Shown here in pieces: positions 29,421-39,811 of a stretch of DNA of 64,000 nt; position 1 is the first letter of the stretch; each line of letters begins with the position of its first letter. The DNA is taken from positions 1 to 64,000 of the forward strand of contig NZ_JAUTBF010000001.1 in the NCBI RefSeq assembly GCF_030818955.1. Direction: 5' to 3'. Below the pieces are notes generated by a model, which ran no database searches, was not told where the DNA came from, and was given only the letters and a program-made list of their open reading frames with translations. The stretch is from Microbacterium trichothecenolyticum (lineage in GTDB: Bacteria; Actinomycetota; Actinomycetes; Actinomycetales; Microbacteriaceae). The translations under genes and the position numbers were made by a program.

Positions 29421-29426
29421 TAGCAT
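29421..29426 (+). promoter_or_regulatory. -10 box of leaderless LytR_C gene
   Basis: TAGCAT ends 6 bases before the ATG at 29433; no ribosome site between them. Confidence 0.5.
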
Positions 29427-29432
29427 CGTCCA

Positions 29433-30035
29433 ATGGCCAGATCGACCTTCCCGCGGGATCGCTTCGATGACCTGTCGGTCGAGTCGGGTCGCGTCGGGGC
29501 CCATCGTGCCGAGAACCCGCGGCTGCGCGGATGGATCGTCTTCCTGTGGGCCGCCATCGCCACCCTCGTCCTGATCATCGTCGGCATCTTCGGGTCGCTG
29601 GTGGTGTCGGGGCGCATCTCGTTCGGCACCGAGCCGGCGCCTGCGCCGACCGCTTCGGCGGAGCCGACCACCCCGGCCGCCATCGACACGTCGTACTCGG
29701 TCGTGGTCCTGAACGGAACAGGCCAAGAAGGTCTCGCCGCGGCGGTGCGCGATCAGATCATCGGTGCCGGCTGGGCGGCCGACACGGTCGAGACCGGCGA
29801 CTCGGACACCACCGACTTCGCCACCACGACGATCTATTACTTGCGCGAGAGCGACCAGGCTGCGGCCGCGGGCTTGGCGGCAGCCCTGGGTGGCGCCCAG
29901 ACCGCGCAGAGCACGTTCCTGCAGCCCACCGACGACCCGAGCACGCCCGACGACGAGAGCGATGTCAAGCGTCTCGTGGTGGTCGTCGGACTCGACCGCT
30001 CGGCCGCGCAGGCGTCGCCCTCGCCGACCTCCTGA
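29433..30035 (+). CDS. Membrane-anchored LytR_C-domain protein
   Basis: 200 residues: cytoplasmic N-terminus, one membrane helix (about 33-57), a Pro/Ala/Thr linker and an extracytoplasmic LytR_C domain (about 85-185; YSVVVLNGTGQEGLAAAVRD). LytR_C domains occur in cell-envelope proteins. No LCP catalytic domain is present, so it probably acts as an accessory envelope factor. Confidence 0.85.
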   Translation: MARSTFPRDRFDDLSVESGRVGAHRAENPRLRGWIVFLWAAIATLVLIIVGIFGSLVVSGRISFGTEPAPAPTASAEPTTPAAIDTSYSVVVLNGTGQEGLAAAVRDQIIGAGWAADTVETGDSDTTDFATTTIYYLRESDQAAAAGLAAALGGAQTAQSTFLQPTDDPSTPDDESDVKRLVVVVGLDRSAAQASPSPTS

Positions 30036-30166
30036 CCTCGCCAGGGCCGCGTGTTTCCGCGGCGTAACAAGTTCGCGGCCTACGCGTCAACAATGCGCCG
30101 AGCGGCCGGTCCTGCGGTATGCGGCGTGCTTACGATGACCTCGTCATTCAGCAACGGGAGATTCGC

Positions 30167-30367
30167 ATGACGCAGGGCACTGTCAAATGGTTCAACGCCG
30201 AGAAGGGCTTCGGGTTCATCACCGTCGCCGACGGGCAGGACGTCTTCGTCCACTACTCGAGCATCGAGATGTCGGGCTTCCGTGTTCTCGAAGAGGGCCA
30301 GACCGTCGAGTTCACCGTCGGCACGGGCCAGAAGGGCCCCCAGGCAGAGTCGGTGCGACTGGCCTGA
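30167..30367 (+). CDS. Cold-shock protein
   Basis: 66 residues, one complete cold-shock OB-fold. RNP1 is KGFGFI and RNP2 is VFVHYS. It binds single-stranded RNA/DNA as an RNA chaperone. ATG 30167 follows ACGGGAGATTCGC. A TACGAT sequence at 30131-30136 may be the -10, giving a short leader. Confidence 0.95.
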   Translation: MTQGTVKWFNAEKGFGFITVADGQDVFVHYSSIEMSGFRVLEEGQTVEFTVGTGQKGPQAESVRLA

Positions 30368-32158
<1,791 letters not shown>

Positions 32159-32176
32159 TCCACGCCTGACGCATCG

Positions 32177-32206
32177 GAACGCCCCCTCCCTCGGGAGGGG
32201 GCGTTC
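32177..32206. terminator. groEL terminator
   Basis: Perfect 14-bp stem GAACGCCCCCTCCC with its complement and a tiny loop, just after the groEL stop. Confidence 0.9.
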
Positions 32207-32393
32207 TGCCGTTCGCAGACCTCGTCGCGGACCCGAGCGCCGCGCGACCCGGAACGTTCTCGAAGAGTGAGGCCAGAGCCCGGGATCCAGGCTCTCCGAG
32301 ATCCGCTCAGCTGGACGTGGCGCTGATGCTCGACCGGAGACGGCGAGGCCGTGCGTCGCGCCCGCCTGACATGCGCGACCGCCGCCTCTTCCG

Positions 32394-34206
32394 TCACGGA
32401 GCGGGCTGTGAGGAATCTTCTCCGATGAGGTCGCTGCGGGGGAGTCGCTCAAGCGGCTGCGTCTCGATGAGCGCGTGCTCCTGGACGTCTCGACGGTCGG
32501 CCAAGGGGAGCGAGACGCGGAACGTCGCGCCACCGCCGGGGGTGTCGTGCACCTCGACGGTGCCGTGCAGCAGGTCGACGATGGATGCCACGATCGACAG
32601 GCCGAGACCGGAGCCGCCCGTCTCGCGGGTGCGCGAGGTGTCGGCACGCCAGAAACGTTGGAAGATCTGCTCCCGGATCTGCTCGGGAACGCCTTCGCCG
32701 TGGTCGATGATCTCGATCCACCCCATGTCGGCGTCGGCGTCGACACCGACGCGCAAGCCGATGGGGGAGTCCGCGGCCGTGAAGCGCCGGGCGTTGCCCA
32801 GCAGGTTCGCGACGACCTGGCGGACCTTGTTCTCATCGCCGAGCACGACCGGAGCCAGTCGCGTCGGCGTGCGCACGGCACCGGGCGGCGCCGGCTGCGG
32901 TACCACGGACTCGTCGCCCGTGACCGCCGGCGTCTCGCCCGTATCCCTCGTGCGACGGCGCAGCCGCGACAACGTGGCTCCCGCGATCGCCATCGCCGAG
33001 GGTCGTCGGCGCCGTCCTACGGCGCGCCGACGATGACGCGGGTTGCCCTCCGGCATCCAGGAGCGGGTCGAGGGTGATCACGGGCAGGACGTGTTCGGTG
33101 CGGGAGGTGGTGTCGTCGACGGTCACCTCGCGCTGGGGCGAGGTGACGCGCAGATCCATGGCGGCGTCGCGGGCGATCGGTCGCAGATCCAGCGACGTGA
33201 TCGTCACGTCGCGGCGCTCGTCGAGACGCGCGAGCGCGAGCAGGTCTTCGACCAGCGCACCCATGCGGATCGCCTCCTTCTCGATGCGCTCCATCGACTG
33301 CGCCACGTCTTCGTCGGAGCGGATGGCGCCCATGCGGTACAGCTCGGCGTAGCCCCGCATCGTCACCAGGGGGGTGCGCAGCTCGTGGCTCGCGTCGCCG
33401 ATGAAGCGGCGCATCTGCCGCACGGTCGCATCTCGCTGTCCGAGCGCACCGTCGATGCGCGCGAGCATCGCGTTGATCGCGGTCTTCAACCGCCCCACCT
33501 CGGTGTCGGGCACGATGTCGGTGAGGCGCTGGCTGAAGTCTCCCGCGGCGATGTCCATGGCGGTCGTCTCGACCTGGCGCAGGTTGCGGAAGGTGAGTGT
33601 CACGAGCCAGCGCGTCAGCAGAGCGCTGGCGATGAGGATGAGCAGTGCCACGAAGGCGTAGATGCCCACGTACGCCGCCACGATGCGATCGGTGGGAGCG
33701 AGCGGTTGGATCACCATCTGGGTGTAGACGCCGGGGTTGCCCTGGGGTTGTACGACGCCCACCCGGGCGAGGAAATGCTGGCCCGTCTCCGGGTCTTCCA
33801 ACTCGATGCGGCGATCGATCTGCAGGTAGGTCTGCTCGAGGGTGAAGGTCGCCGGCAGCTGGGGCAGCGTTCGCGACGAGGTGCCGTTGTAGACCGCCTT
33901 GCGCTCGCCGTCGGGGCCGTACACCACCACCATCGACCCGATCTGCGGGGCGTTCTCGACCTGCGAGAACACGACCTGCCCGTCGCTGGTGTTCGTCGTG
34001 AAGACGCTGTTGGCGATGCTGCTGGCCGCCTGCTGCGCGAGCTGCTCGTCGAGGTTGTTGACGAGTGTCGTCCGCAGGAACACCATCGTGCCGATGCCCG
34101 CCGTGAACAAGCCGATGGCGAGCAGCGCGACTGTCACGCCGGTGACCTTCGCCCGCAGGCTCAGACCGCGCCACCAGCGCGTGAGGACGTCGTCGGAGTG
34201 CGACAG
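32394..34206 (-). pseudogene. Two-component sensor histidine kinase gene with internal frameshift
   Basis: Frame one (from 34206) gives two membrane helices flanking an extracytoplasmic sensor, HAMP, and HisKA with FIGDASHELRTPLVTMRGYA (His about 273). Frame two (to 32394) gives the HATPase_c domain (NLLGNARRFTA, GSGLGLSIVASIV). Dropping one C from the CCC at 33002-33000 joins them as ...RRRTAPTT-SAMAIAGATLSRLRRR..., about 603 residues in all. No ATG/GTG/TTG occurs in frame before the first helix; a CTG at 34206 has GAGGAAGG 7 bases upstream. The gene follows its response regulator by 13 bases. Confidence 0.8.
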
Positions 34207-34219
34207 GGCGTGGCCTTCC

Positions 34220-34912
34220 TCAGGCCGTCTTGCCCGACTTCAGCATGTAGCCGAAGCCGCGCTTGGTCTGGATGAGCGGCTCGGAGGAGTGCGGATCCAT
34301 CTTGCGGCGGAGGTAAGAGATGTAGCTCTCGACGATGCCGGCGTCGCCGTTGAAGTCGTACTCCCACACGTGGTCGAGGATCTGTGCCTTCGACAGCACG
34401 CGATTGGGGTTGAGCATGAGATAGCGCAGGAGCTTGAACTCGGTCGGGCTGAGATCGATCGAGACGTCGCCGACGCTGACGTCGTGGGTGTCCTGGTCCA
34501 TCGTGAGCTCACCCGTGCGGATGATCGACTCCTCGTCGGCCTGCATGGTGCGGCGCAGAATCGCCTGGATGCGCGCGACGATCTCGTCGAGGCTGAACGG
34601 CTTGGTGACGTAGTCGTCACCGCCCGCGTTCAGGCCTTCGATCTTGTCTTCGGTCTCGTCTTTCGCGGTGAGAAAGAGGATCGGGGCCGTGTAGCCCGCG
34701 CCGCGCAGACGCTTGGTGACGCTGAAGCCGTTCATGTCGGGCAGCATCACGTCGAGCACGATGAGGTCGGGTTCTTCTTCGAGCACGGCCGAGATCGTCT
34801 GCGCGCCGTTGGCCACGGCTCGCACCTGGAAACCGGCGAAGCGCAGGCTCGTGATGAGCAGGTCGCGGATGTTCGGTTCGTCGTCCACGACGAGGATGCG
34901 AGGAGCTGTCAT
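34220..34912 (-). CDS. OmpR-family response regulator paired with the frameshifted kinase
   Basis: 230 residues. Receiver with VVDDEPN, phosphorylated Asp in LIVLDVMLPDMNG and Lys in YVTKPFS; winged-helix domain with DHVWEYDFNGDAGIVESYISYLRRKMD, the pattern of the TrcR/PrrA/PhoP-like actinobacterial branch. Its target genes are unknown. It is first in the operon with the kinase gene. Confidence 0.9.
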   Translation of the reverse strand: MTAPRILVVDDEPNIRDLLITSLRFAGFQVRAVANGAQTISAVLEEEPDLIVLDVMLPDMNGFSVTKRLRGAGYTAPILFLTAKDETEDKIEGLNAGGDDYVTKPFSLDEIVARIQAILRRTMQADEESIIRTGELTMDQDTHDVSVGDVSIDLSPTEFKLLRYLMLNPNRVLSKAQILDHVWEYDFNGDAGIVESYISYLRRKMDPHSSEPLIQTKRGFGYMLKSGKTA

Positions 34913-34981
34913 GTCCTCATTATCGTGACTGCACCCAGCAATGGGCTGGATATGGAACGGAAAGCCGCGCGCTGGTATGAC

Positions 34982-36631
34982 TCACGCGGCTGCGGCGTCG
35001 ATCCCCTCGGCATCGAGGATCGTGTAGGCGTAGCCCTGTTCGGCGAGGAAGCGCTGGCGGTTCTGCGCGAAATCCTGGTCGACCGTGTCGCGCGCGATGA
35101 GGGTGTAGAAGCTCGCCGTGTGGTTCGACTGCTTGGGGCGCAGCAGGCGCCCGAGACGCTGCGCCTCTTCTTGGCGAGAACCGAACGAGCCCGACACCTG
35201 GATGGCGACGGAAGCCTCGGGCAGGTCGACCGAGAAGTTGGCGACCTTCGAGACCACCAGCAGCGGGATTCTGCCGTCGCGGAAACCCTGGAAGAGTTCC
35301 TCGCGCTCGGGGATGGGCGTCGCCCCGGTGATCTGCGGGGCGTCGAGTGCCTGGGCGAGCTCGTCGATCTGATCGAGGTACTGCCCGATGACGAGAACGC
35401 GTTCACCCGGATGCCGCTGCACCAGGCGGCGGGTGACGTCGATCTTCGCGGGGGCCGTGGCGGCGAGGCGGTAGCGATCCTCGTCGGCAGCTGCGGCGTA
35501 CTCGAGGCGCTCGTCGGCCGGGAGGTCGATGCGCACCTCGTAGCAGGCCGCGGGTGAGATGAAGCCCTGGGCCTCGATCTCTTTCCAGGGCGCGTCGAAG
35601 CGCTTCGGGCCGATGAGGCTGAAGACATCGCCCTCGCGGCCGTCCTCGCGCACCAGTGTCGCGGTCAGCCCGAGTCGACGCCGCGCCTGCAGGTCGGCGG
35701 TGAGCTTGAACACCGGAGCCGGCAGCAGGTGCACCTCGTCGTAGAGCACCAGGCCCCAGTCGAGCGCGTCGAGCAGGGCGAGGTGGGCGTACTGGCCTTT
35801 CCGCTTGGCGGTGAGGATCTGGTACGTCGCGATGGTGACGGGCTTGATCTCTTTGACCTGCCCGGAGTACTCGCCGATCTCCTCGGGCGTGAGCGTGGTG
35901 CGGCGCAGGAGCTCGTCGCGCCACTGACGCGCGCTGACGGTGTTGGTGACGAGGATCAGGGTGGTCGTGCGGGTATCGGCCATGGCGCCGGCGCCGACGA
36001 GCGTCTTGCCCGCACCGCAGGGGAGCACCACGACGCCCGAGCCGCCCTCGGAGAAGGAGTCCACCGCCTGGCGCTGATACGGGCGCAGGCTCCAGCCGTC
36101 TTCGGCGAGGTCGATCGGGTGGGGGGTGCCGGGGGTGTAGCCGGCGAGGTCTTCGGCGGGCCAGCCGATCTTCAGCAGCTCCTGCTTGATGTGCCCGCGG
36201 GCCCACGCGTCGATCAGGTAGCTGTCGGGACTGGGGTGACCGATCAGCAGCGGGGCGATGCGCTTGTTGCGCGACACCTCACCGAGGACCGCCGCATCGG
36301 TCGAGCGCAGCACGAGTTCTTTGTCGTCGTTGCGTTCGATCACGAGGCGGCCGTACCGGTTGACCGTCTCGCGGATGTCGGTGCTCACCGACGCGGGTAC
36401 CGGGAAGCGCGACCACTTGTCGAGCGTGTCGAGCATCTGGTCGGCGTCGTGCCCGGCCGCGCGGGCGTTCCACAGGCCGAGGCGGGTGATGCGGTACGTG
36501 TGGATGTGCTCGGGTGCGCGCTCGAGCTCGGCGAAGACCGCGAGCTCGTGCCGCGCCGTCTCCGCTTGCGGGTGCGCGACCTCGAGGAGTACGGTGCGGT
36601 CGCTCTGCACGATGAGGGGGCCGTCAGCCAT
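34982..36631 (-). CDS. XPB-type DNA repair helicase
   Basis: 549 residues. N-terminal damage-recognition-like domain (about 1-170), then SF2 helicase motifs: Walker A LPCGAGKTLVGAG (about 203), DEVH box, TATLVREDGRE containing the RED motif of XPB, and motif VI-like QEEAQRLGRLLRPK. Bacterial XPB homologues are 3'-5' helicases with a proposed repair role. A helicase-associated partner gene lies next upstream on the same strand. Confidence 0.93.
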   Translation of the reverse strand: MADGPLIVQSDRTVLLEVAHPQAETARHELAVFAELERAPEHIHTYRITRLGLWNARAAGHDADQMLDTLDKWSRFPVPASVSTDIRETVNRYGRLVIERNDDKELVLRSTDAAVLGEVSRNKRIAPLLIGHPSPDSYLIDAWARGHIKQELLKIGWPAEDLAGYTPGTPHPIDLAEDGWSLRPYQRQAVDSFSEGGSGVVVLPCGAGKTLVGAGAMADTRTTTLILVTNTVSARQWRDELLRRTTLTPEEIGEYSGQVKEIKPVTIATYQILTAKRKGQYAHLALLDALDWGLVLYDEVHLLPAPVFKLTADLQARRRLGLTATLVREDGREGDVFSLIGPKRFDAPWKEIEAQGFISPAACYEVRIDLPADERLEYAAAADEDRYRLAATAPAKIDVTRRLVQRHPGERVLVIGQYLDQIDELAQALDAPQITGATPIPEREELFQGFRDGRIPLLVVSKVANFSVDLPEASVAIQVSGSFGSRQEEAQRLGRLLRPKQSNHTASFYTLIARDTVDQDFAQNRQRFLAEQGYAYTILDAEGIDAAAA

Positions 36632-36677
36632 AGCGTTCGATTCTACCGGGGCCGCGGTGGCGCGGGCGCACTCGGCG

Positions 36678-38402
36678 TCATTCGACGAGCGCGACCCCGT
36701 CGATGTGCGACAGCGGCAGGGTGCGTTCGACGTCGGCCCCGCGGTCGCGCCCCCGCAAGCGCCCGCCGCCGAGCCCCGTCGCTTCGAGACGGAACACCCG
36801 GGCCGAGCCGTCGGGGAGTCGCACCGTCACGTCGATCACGGCGCGGGCGCGCACCGCCTGGTCGAGCTCGCGTTCGAGCCACGCGGCATCCGAATCCTCG
36901 GCGCCGGCGCGCAGCCTCGCGAGGAGCGGGCCGTACGTGGCCGCCGGATCGGCGCCGGACGAGGGGGCGGGGGCCAGCTTGGCGCGCTCGAGGGCGCGCG
37001 GGCGGCCGTCGCCGTCGACCGCGACGGCCGGGTAGTGCGCGTCGGTGAGCGCCCAGAACACGACGTCGGCCGATACGTGCGAGATCAGCTCGTCGTCGGA
37101 ACGGCTGAGGGCGATGGATCGCAGCGACTGATCGACCTCCATCGAGCGCAACAGGGTGGCGTCGTCGGTCAGGACGCGGGTGAGACGGGATGCCGGGTCG
37201 GCAGCGACCCGCACGCGCCCGTGCTCGGCCGCGGTGCGCTCGATCACGTAGGCGAGCGGCTGCGGGAGCCCGGTGAGCGACAGAGCGGTGAGGAAGTCGC
37301 GCAGGGAGTCGGCGGTCTCACCCGCCGTGATCGCGGCACCGATGCTCGCCGCGCTGAAGCGGTAGCTCGAAGCCTGCGCCCGGGACTCGCGCGCCGCCAT
37401 CGAGCGCAGGCGCACGTCGAGGTGCGGTGCGAGCGGGCCCGGCGCAATGGCGGTGAGGTCGTTCTGCAGGTACACCCGATCGACCTCGGGCGGCAGCAGA
37501 TCCCGCAGGGCCGACACATCGACGTCGCCGCCCGCGGCGAGACGGCGGGCCCAGGGCGGTACACCGCCTGCGGCGTCGATCACCCCCCATCGCTGCAGAC
37601 GCCGGGCCCACGAGGCCGCACGCTCGGGGCCCTCGGGATCGAACGGCGTGGCACCGGGCCACTGCGCGGGCGCAATCCATCCGCCCGCGTCGTCGCGGAA
37701 GGCGGCGGGCAGCGCGTCGCGCAGGGCCCGCGCGGTGCGTTCCCAGCGCTCGAGCGTCGGGAGCCGGAGCCACTCGCGCCCGGCCGACGAGACCAACCAG
37801 GCGCGATCGTTCGTGCCGAGCAGCCCGACGGCCGCCGCGAGTCCCACCAGAAGGTCCGCCTCGGCGGGGCTGGAGACGGCTCCCGACTCGACCAGGCGGC
37901 GGCGCTCGCCGGCTCCCAGGGAGCCCGAACCGATGCGTCCGAGCGGGGCCTCGAGGGTGAGCAGTAGGACGTCGGCCACCGAGGCGGCACCGGTGAAGGC
38001 GGCCTCGGCAGCGGTTTCGACATCGACGTCGGTATCGGCGAGCGGCGGGGTCGCGGCATCCGGGATGCCGGAGGGCGCCATCTGCCGCATGGTCTCGACC
38101 ACGTGGGGGAAGGGGATGCCGTCGGCATCGACGAGGGCGAGGGATGCCAGGCGCTCGCGCATCGGTGGGGGAACCGGCGCGCCGTGGGAGGCGTCGGCGA
38201 GTGCCCGGGCGGCGGGGCGGGGAAGGGCGACGAGCCCGCGGGTCACCGACGCGCCGTCGAGGAGCGCCTCTGCGGCGTCGAACATGTCACGCCACGTGCT
38301 CGAAGGTGACACCCGGCGCTCGGCGAACAGGGCGGCGAGGTCGTCGTCGGAGCGCGCGCTCAACGAGACCGCCAGTGCGCGTTGTGCGGAGGTCTCGGGC
38401 AC
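36678..38402 (-). CDS. Helicase-associated domain protein (partner of XPB)
   Basis: 574 residues. LYLQNDLTAI-like YLQNDLTAIAPGPL and the following SYRFSAASIGAAITAGETADSL match the helicase-associated (Helicase_C_3) domain at about 305-420; the N-terminal half contains winged-helix-like segments. No nucleotide-binding motif is present. Its steady position beside XPB suggests an accessory role in the same repair step (inference). GTG start, 1 base after the stop of the small membrane gene upstream. Confidence 0.8.
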   Translation of the reverse strand: MPETSAQRALAVSLSARSDDDLAALFAERRVSPSSTWRDMFDAAEALLDGASVTRGLVALPRPAARALADASHGAPVPPPMRERLASLALVDADGIPFPHVVETMRQMAPSGIPDAATPPLADTDVDVETAAEAAFTGAASVADVLLLTLEAPLGRIGSGSLGAGERRRLVESGAVSSPAEADLLVGLAAAVGLLGTNDRAWLVSSAGREWLRLPTLERWERTARALRDALPAAFRDDAGGWIAPAQWPGATPFDPEGPERAASWARRLQRWGVIDAAGGVPPWARRLAAGGDVDVSALRDLLPPEVDRVYLQNDLTAIAPGPLAPHLDVRLRSMAARESRAQASSYRFSAASIGAAITAGETADSLRDFLTALSLTGLPQPLAYVIERTAAEHGRVRVAADPASRLTRVLTDDATLLRSMEVDQSLRSIALSRSDDELISHVSADVVFWALTDAHYPAVAVDGDGRPRALERAKLAPAPSSGADPAATYGPLLARLRAGAEDSDAAWLERELDQAVRARAVIDVTVRLPDGSARVFRLEATGLGGGRLRGRDRGADVERTLPLSHIDGVALVE

Positions 38403-38403
38403 G

Positions 38404-38685
38404 TCAGCGGGCCTTGTTCGCCCGGGCCCTTCGGACGAAGCTCATGATGAGCACGGCCAGGAGGCAGGCGAAGGCCACCGGGGGAGCGAAATAGGTCAGC
38501 ACTCCGACCGTGGGCCAGACGCCGGTTCGCATGTCGGCGCCGGAGCTGGAGCCGATGATGACCGCGAAGAAGCACACGATCGCGAGCGCCAGCAGTCCCA
38601 TCGACATGAATGCGAGGATGCGGTCGAGCCGACGGACGGGGACGTCGTCGCTCGGCGTGTGGTCGCGGGGGGTGCGGGTGCTCAT
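38404..38685 (-). CDS. Small two-span membrane protein
   Basis: 93 residues with two hydrophobic helices (about 23-43 and 55-82) and a basic C-terminus (RRARANKAR). I do not recognise a family. The ATG at 38685 is used; the frame is open 87 bases further without support. It is the first gene of the run leading to the helicase-associated protein and XPB. Confidence 0.65.
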   Translation of the reverse strand: MSTRTPRDHTPSDDVPVRRLDRILAFMSMGLLALAIVCFFAVIIGSSSGADMRTGVWPTVGVLTYFAPPVAFACLLAVLIMSFVRRARANKAR

Positions 38686-38717
38686 CGCGCTCAGCCTACT
38701 GCCTGGCGGCGGTGGCG

Positions 38718-38723
38718 TAGGCT
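38718..38723 (+). promoter_or_regulatory. -10 box upstream of long cold-shock gene
   Basis: TAGGCT, 67 bases before the ATG at 38791, leaving a leader of about 60 nt, common for cold-shock mRNAs. Confidence 0.4.
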
Positions 38724-38790
38724 GGGAGGCCGGCATCCGATCGGGTTCCGTGTTCCGCCGCGCGTCGCGCACTCATTCAGCGAGGTTCCC

Positions 38791-39174
38791 ATGCCCACCG
38801 GCAAGGTCAGGTTCTACGACGACGAGAAGGGCTTCGGCTTCATCACGACCGATGACGGCCAGGACGTGTTCCTGCACGCCACAGCCCTGCCCGCCGGGAC
38901 CCCCGCGCCCAAGGCCGGCACCCGCCTGGAGTTCGGCGTCGCCGACGGCAAGCGCGGCCTGCAGGCACTGTCCGTGCGGGTGCTCGATGCCCCGGTGAGC
39001 CTGTCGAAGCGGTCGCGTAAGCCCGCCGACGACATGGCGATCATCGTGGAAGACCTCGTGAAGCTGCTCGACGGCATCGGTGGCGATCTGCGCCGCGGCC
39101 GCTACCCCAGCGGCGCCCACGCACAGAAGATCGCCGCGGTGCTGCGCAAGGTCGCCGATGACTTCGAAGCCTGA
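38791..39174 (+). CDS. Cold-shock domain protein with C-terminal extension
   Basis: 127 residues. Cold-shock domain about 1-66 (RNP1 KGFGFITT, RNP2 VFLHAT) followed by about 60 residues that end in a helical segment (AHAQKIAAVLRKVADDFEA). This long actinobacterial type is distinct from the 66-residue cold-shock protein at 30167. Its 3' end overlaps the next start by 17 bases. Confidence 0.93.
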   Translation: MPTGKVRFYDDEKGFGFITTDDGQDVFLHATALPAGTPAPKAGTRLEFGVADGKRGLQALSVRVLDAPVSLSKRSRKPADDMAIIVEDLVKLLDGIGGDLRRGRYPSGAHAQKIAAVLRKVADDFEA

Positions 39175-39736
39175 GCGGGCCGTCGACGAGCGGTTGATCG
39201 GCGCCCACGACCTCGCCCTCGCGGCGCTGCACGAGATCACTCCCGCCGACGGGATCGGTCCCGCGGCGGGATACGTCGCAGAAGACGACGGTGTCGTCTC
39301 GCTGCGTTTCCACACGCGCTTGGCCGGGTATCCCGGATGGTTCTGGACGGTGAGCGTCGCCGTGGTCGACGACGCCGAGCCCACCGTGCTCGAGGTCGAG
39401 TTGCTGCCGGGCGACGGCGCGCTGCTCGCGCCCGACTGGGTGCCGTGGGCCACACGTCTGGCCGAGTACCAGGCGGCACAGGCCGCCGCCGCCCACGCCG
39501 ACGACGAGTCCGACGACGACTTCGACGATGACGGTCTCGACGAGGACGACCTCGACGACGACGGCGAGACCGATGACGACCTCGACGACGACGACGAGGC
39601 GGAGCAGCCGAAGGCGCGCTTCCACGCCGGCGACCTCGACGGTGTGGACATCGACGAGCTCGACGGCGACTCGGACGAGGACGACTCGGACGATGACGAC
39701 GAAGACGTGCACGGCGGCGACGACCGCAGCTACTGA
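39158..39736 (+). CDS. DUF3027-family protein with long acidic tail
   Basis: 192 residues. The first 110 match DUF3027 (GAHDLALAALHEI, HTRLAGYPGWFWTVSVA). From about 115 on, roughly two thirds of residues are Asp or Glu, so the tail is disordered and strongly negative. Function unknown; the tail could contact basic proteins or mimic DNA (inference). The ATG lies inside the cold-shock gene, so the two are coupled. Confidence 0.85.
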   Translation: MTSKPERAVDERLIGAHDLALAALHEITPADGIGPAAGYVAEDDGVVSLRFHTRLAGYPGWFWTVSVAVVDDAEPTVLEVELLPGDGALLAPDWVPWATRLAEYQAAQAAAAHADDESDDDFDDDGLDEDDLDDDGETDDDLDDDDEAEQPKARFHAGDLDGVDIDELDGDSDEDDSDDDDEDVHGGDDRSY

Positions 39737-39740
39737 TCGC

Positions 39741-39792
39741 GCTGAACGACGAAGGCCGTCCCGCATCCGCGGGACGGCCTTCGTCGTTCAGC
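39741..39792. terminator. Very strong bidirectional terminator, 24-bp perfect stem
   Basis: A perfect 24-bp inverted repeat with an ATCC loop between the DUF3027 gene and convergent serC. It contains GAACGACGAAGGC, as does 9591-9637. Confidence 0.92.
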
Positions 39793-39811
39793 GCTCGGCG
39801 CTGCGGCCTGA

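Noticed and set aside
30046..30063. Hairpin GCCGCG-TGTTTC-CGCGGC after the LytR_C gene as terminator
   Set aside because: Only 6 bp of stem and no U tract; not strong enough.
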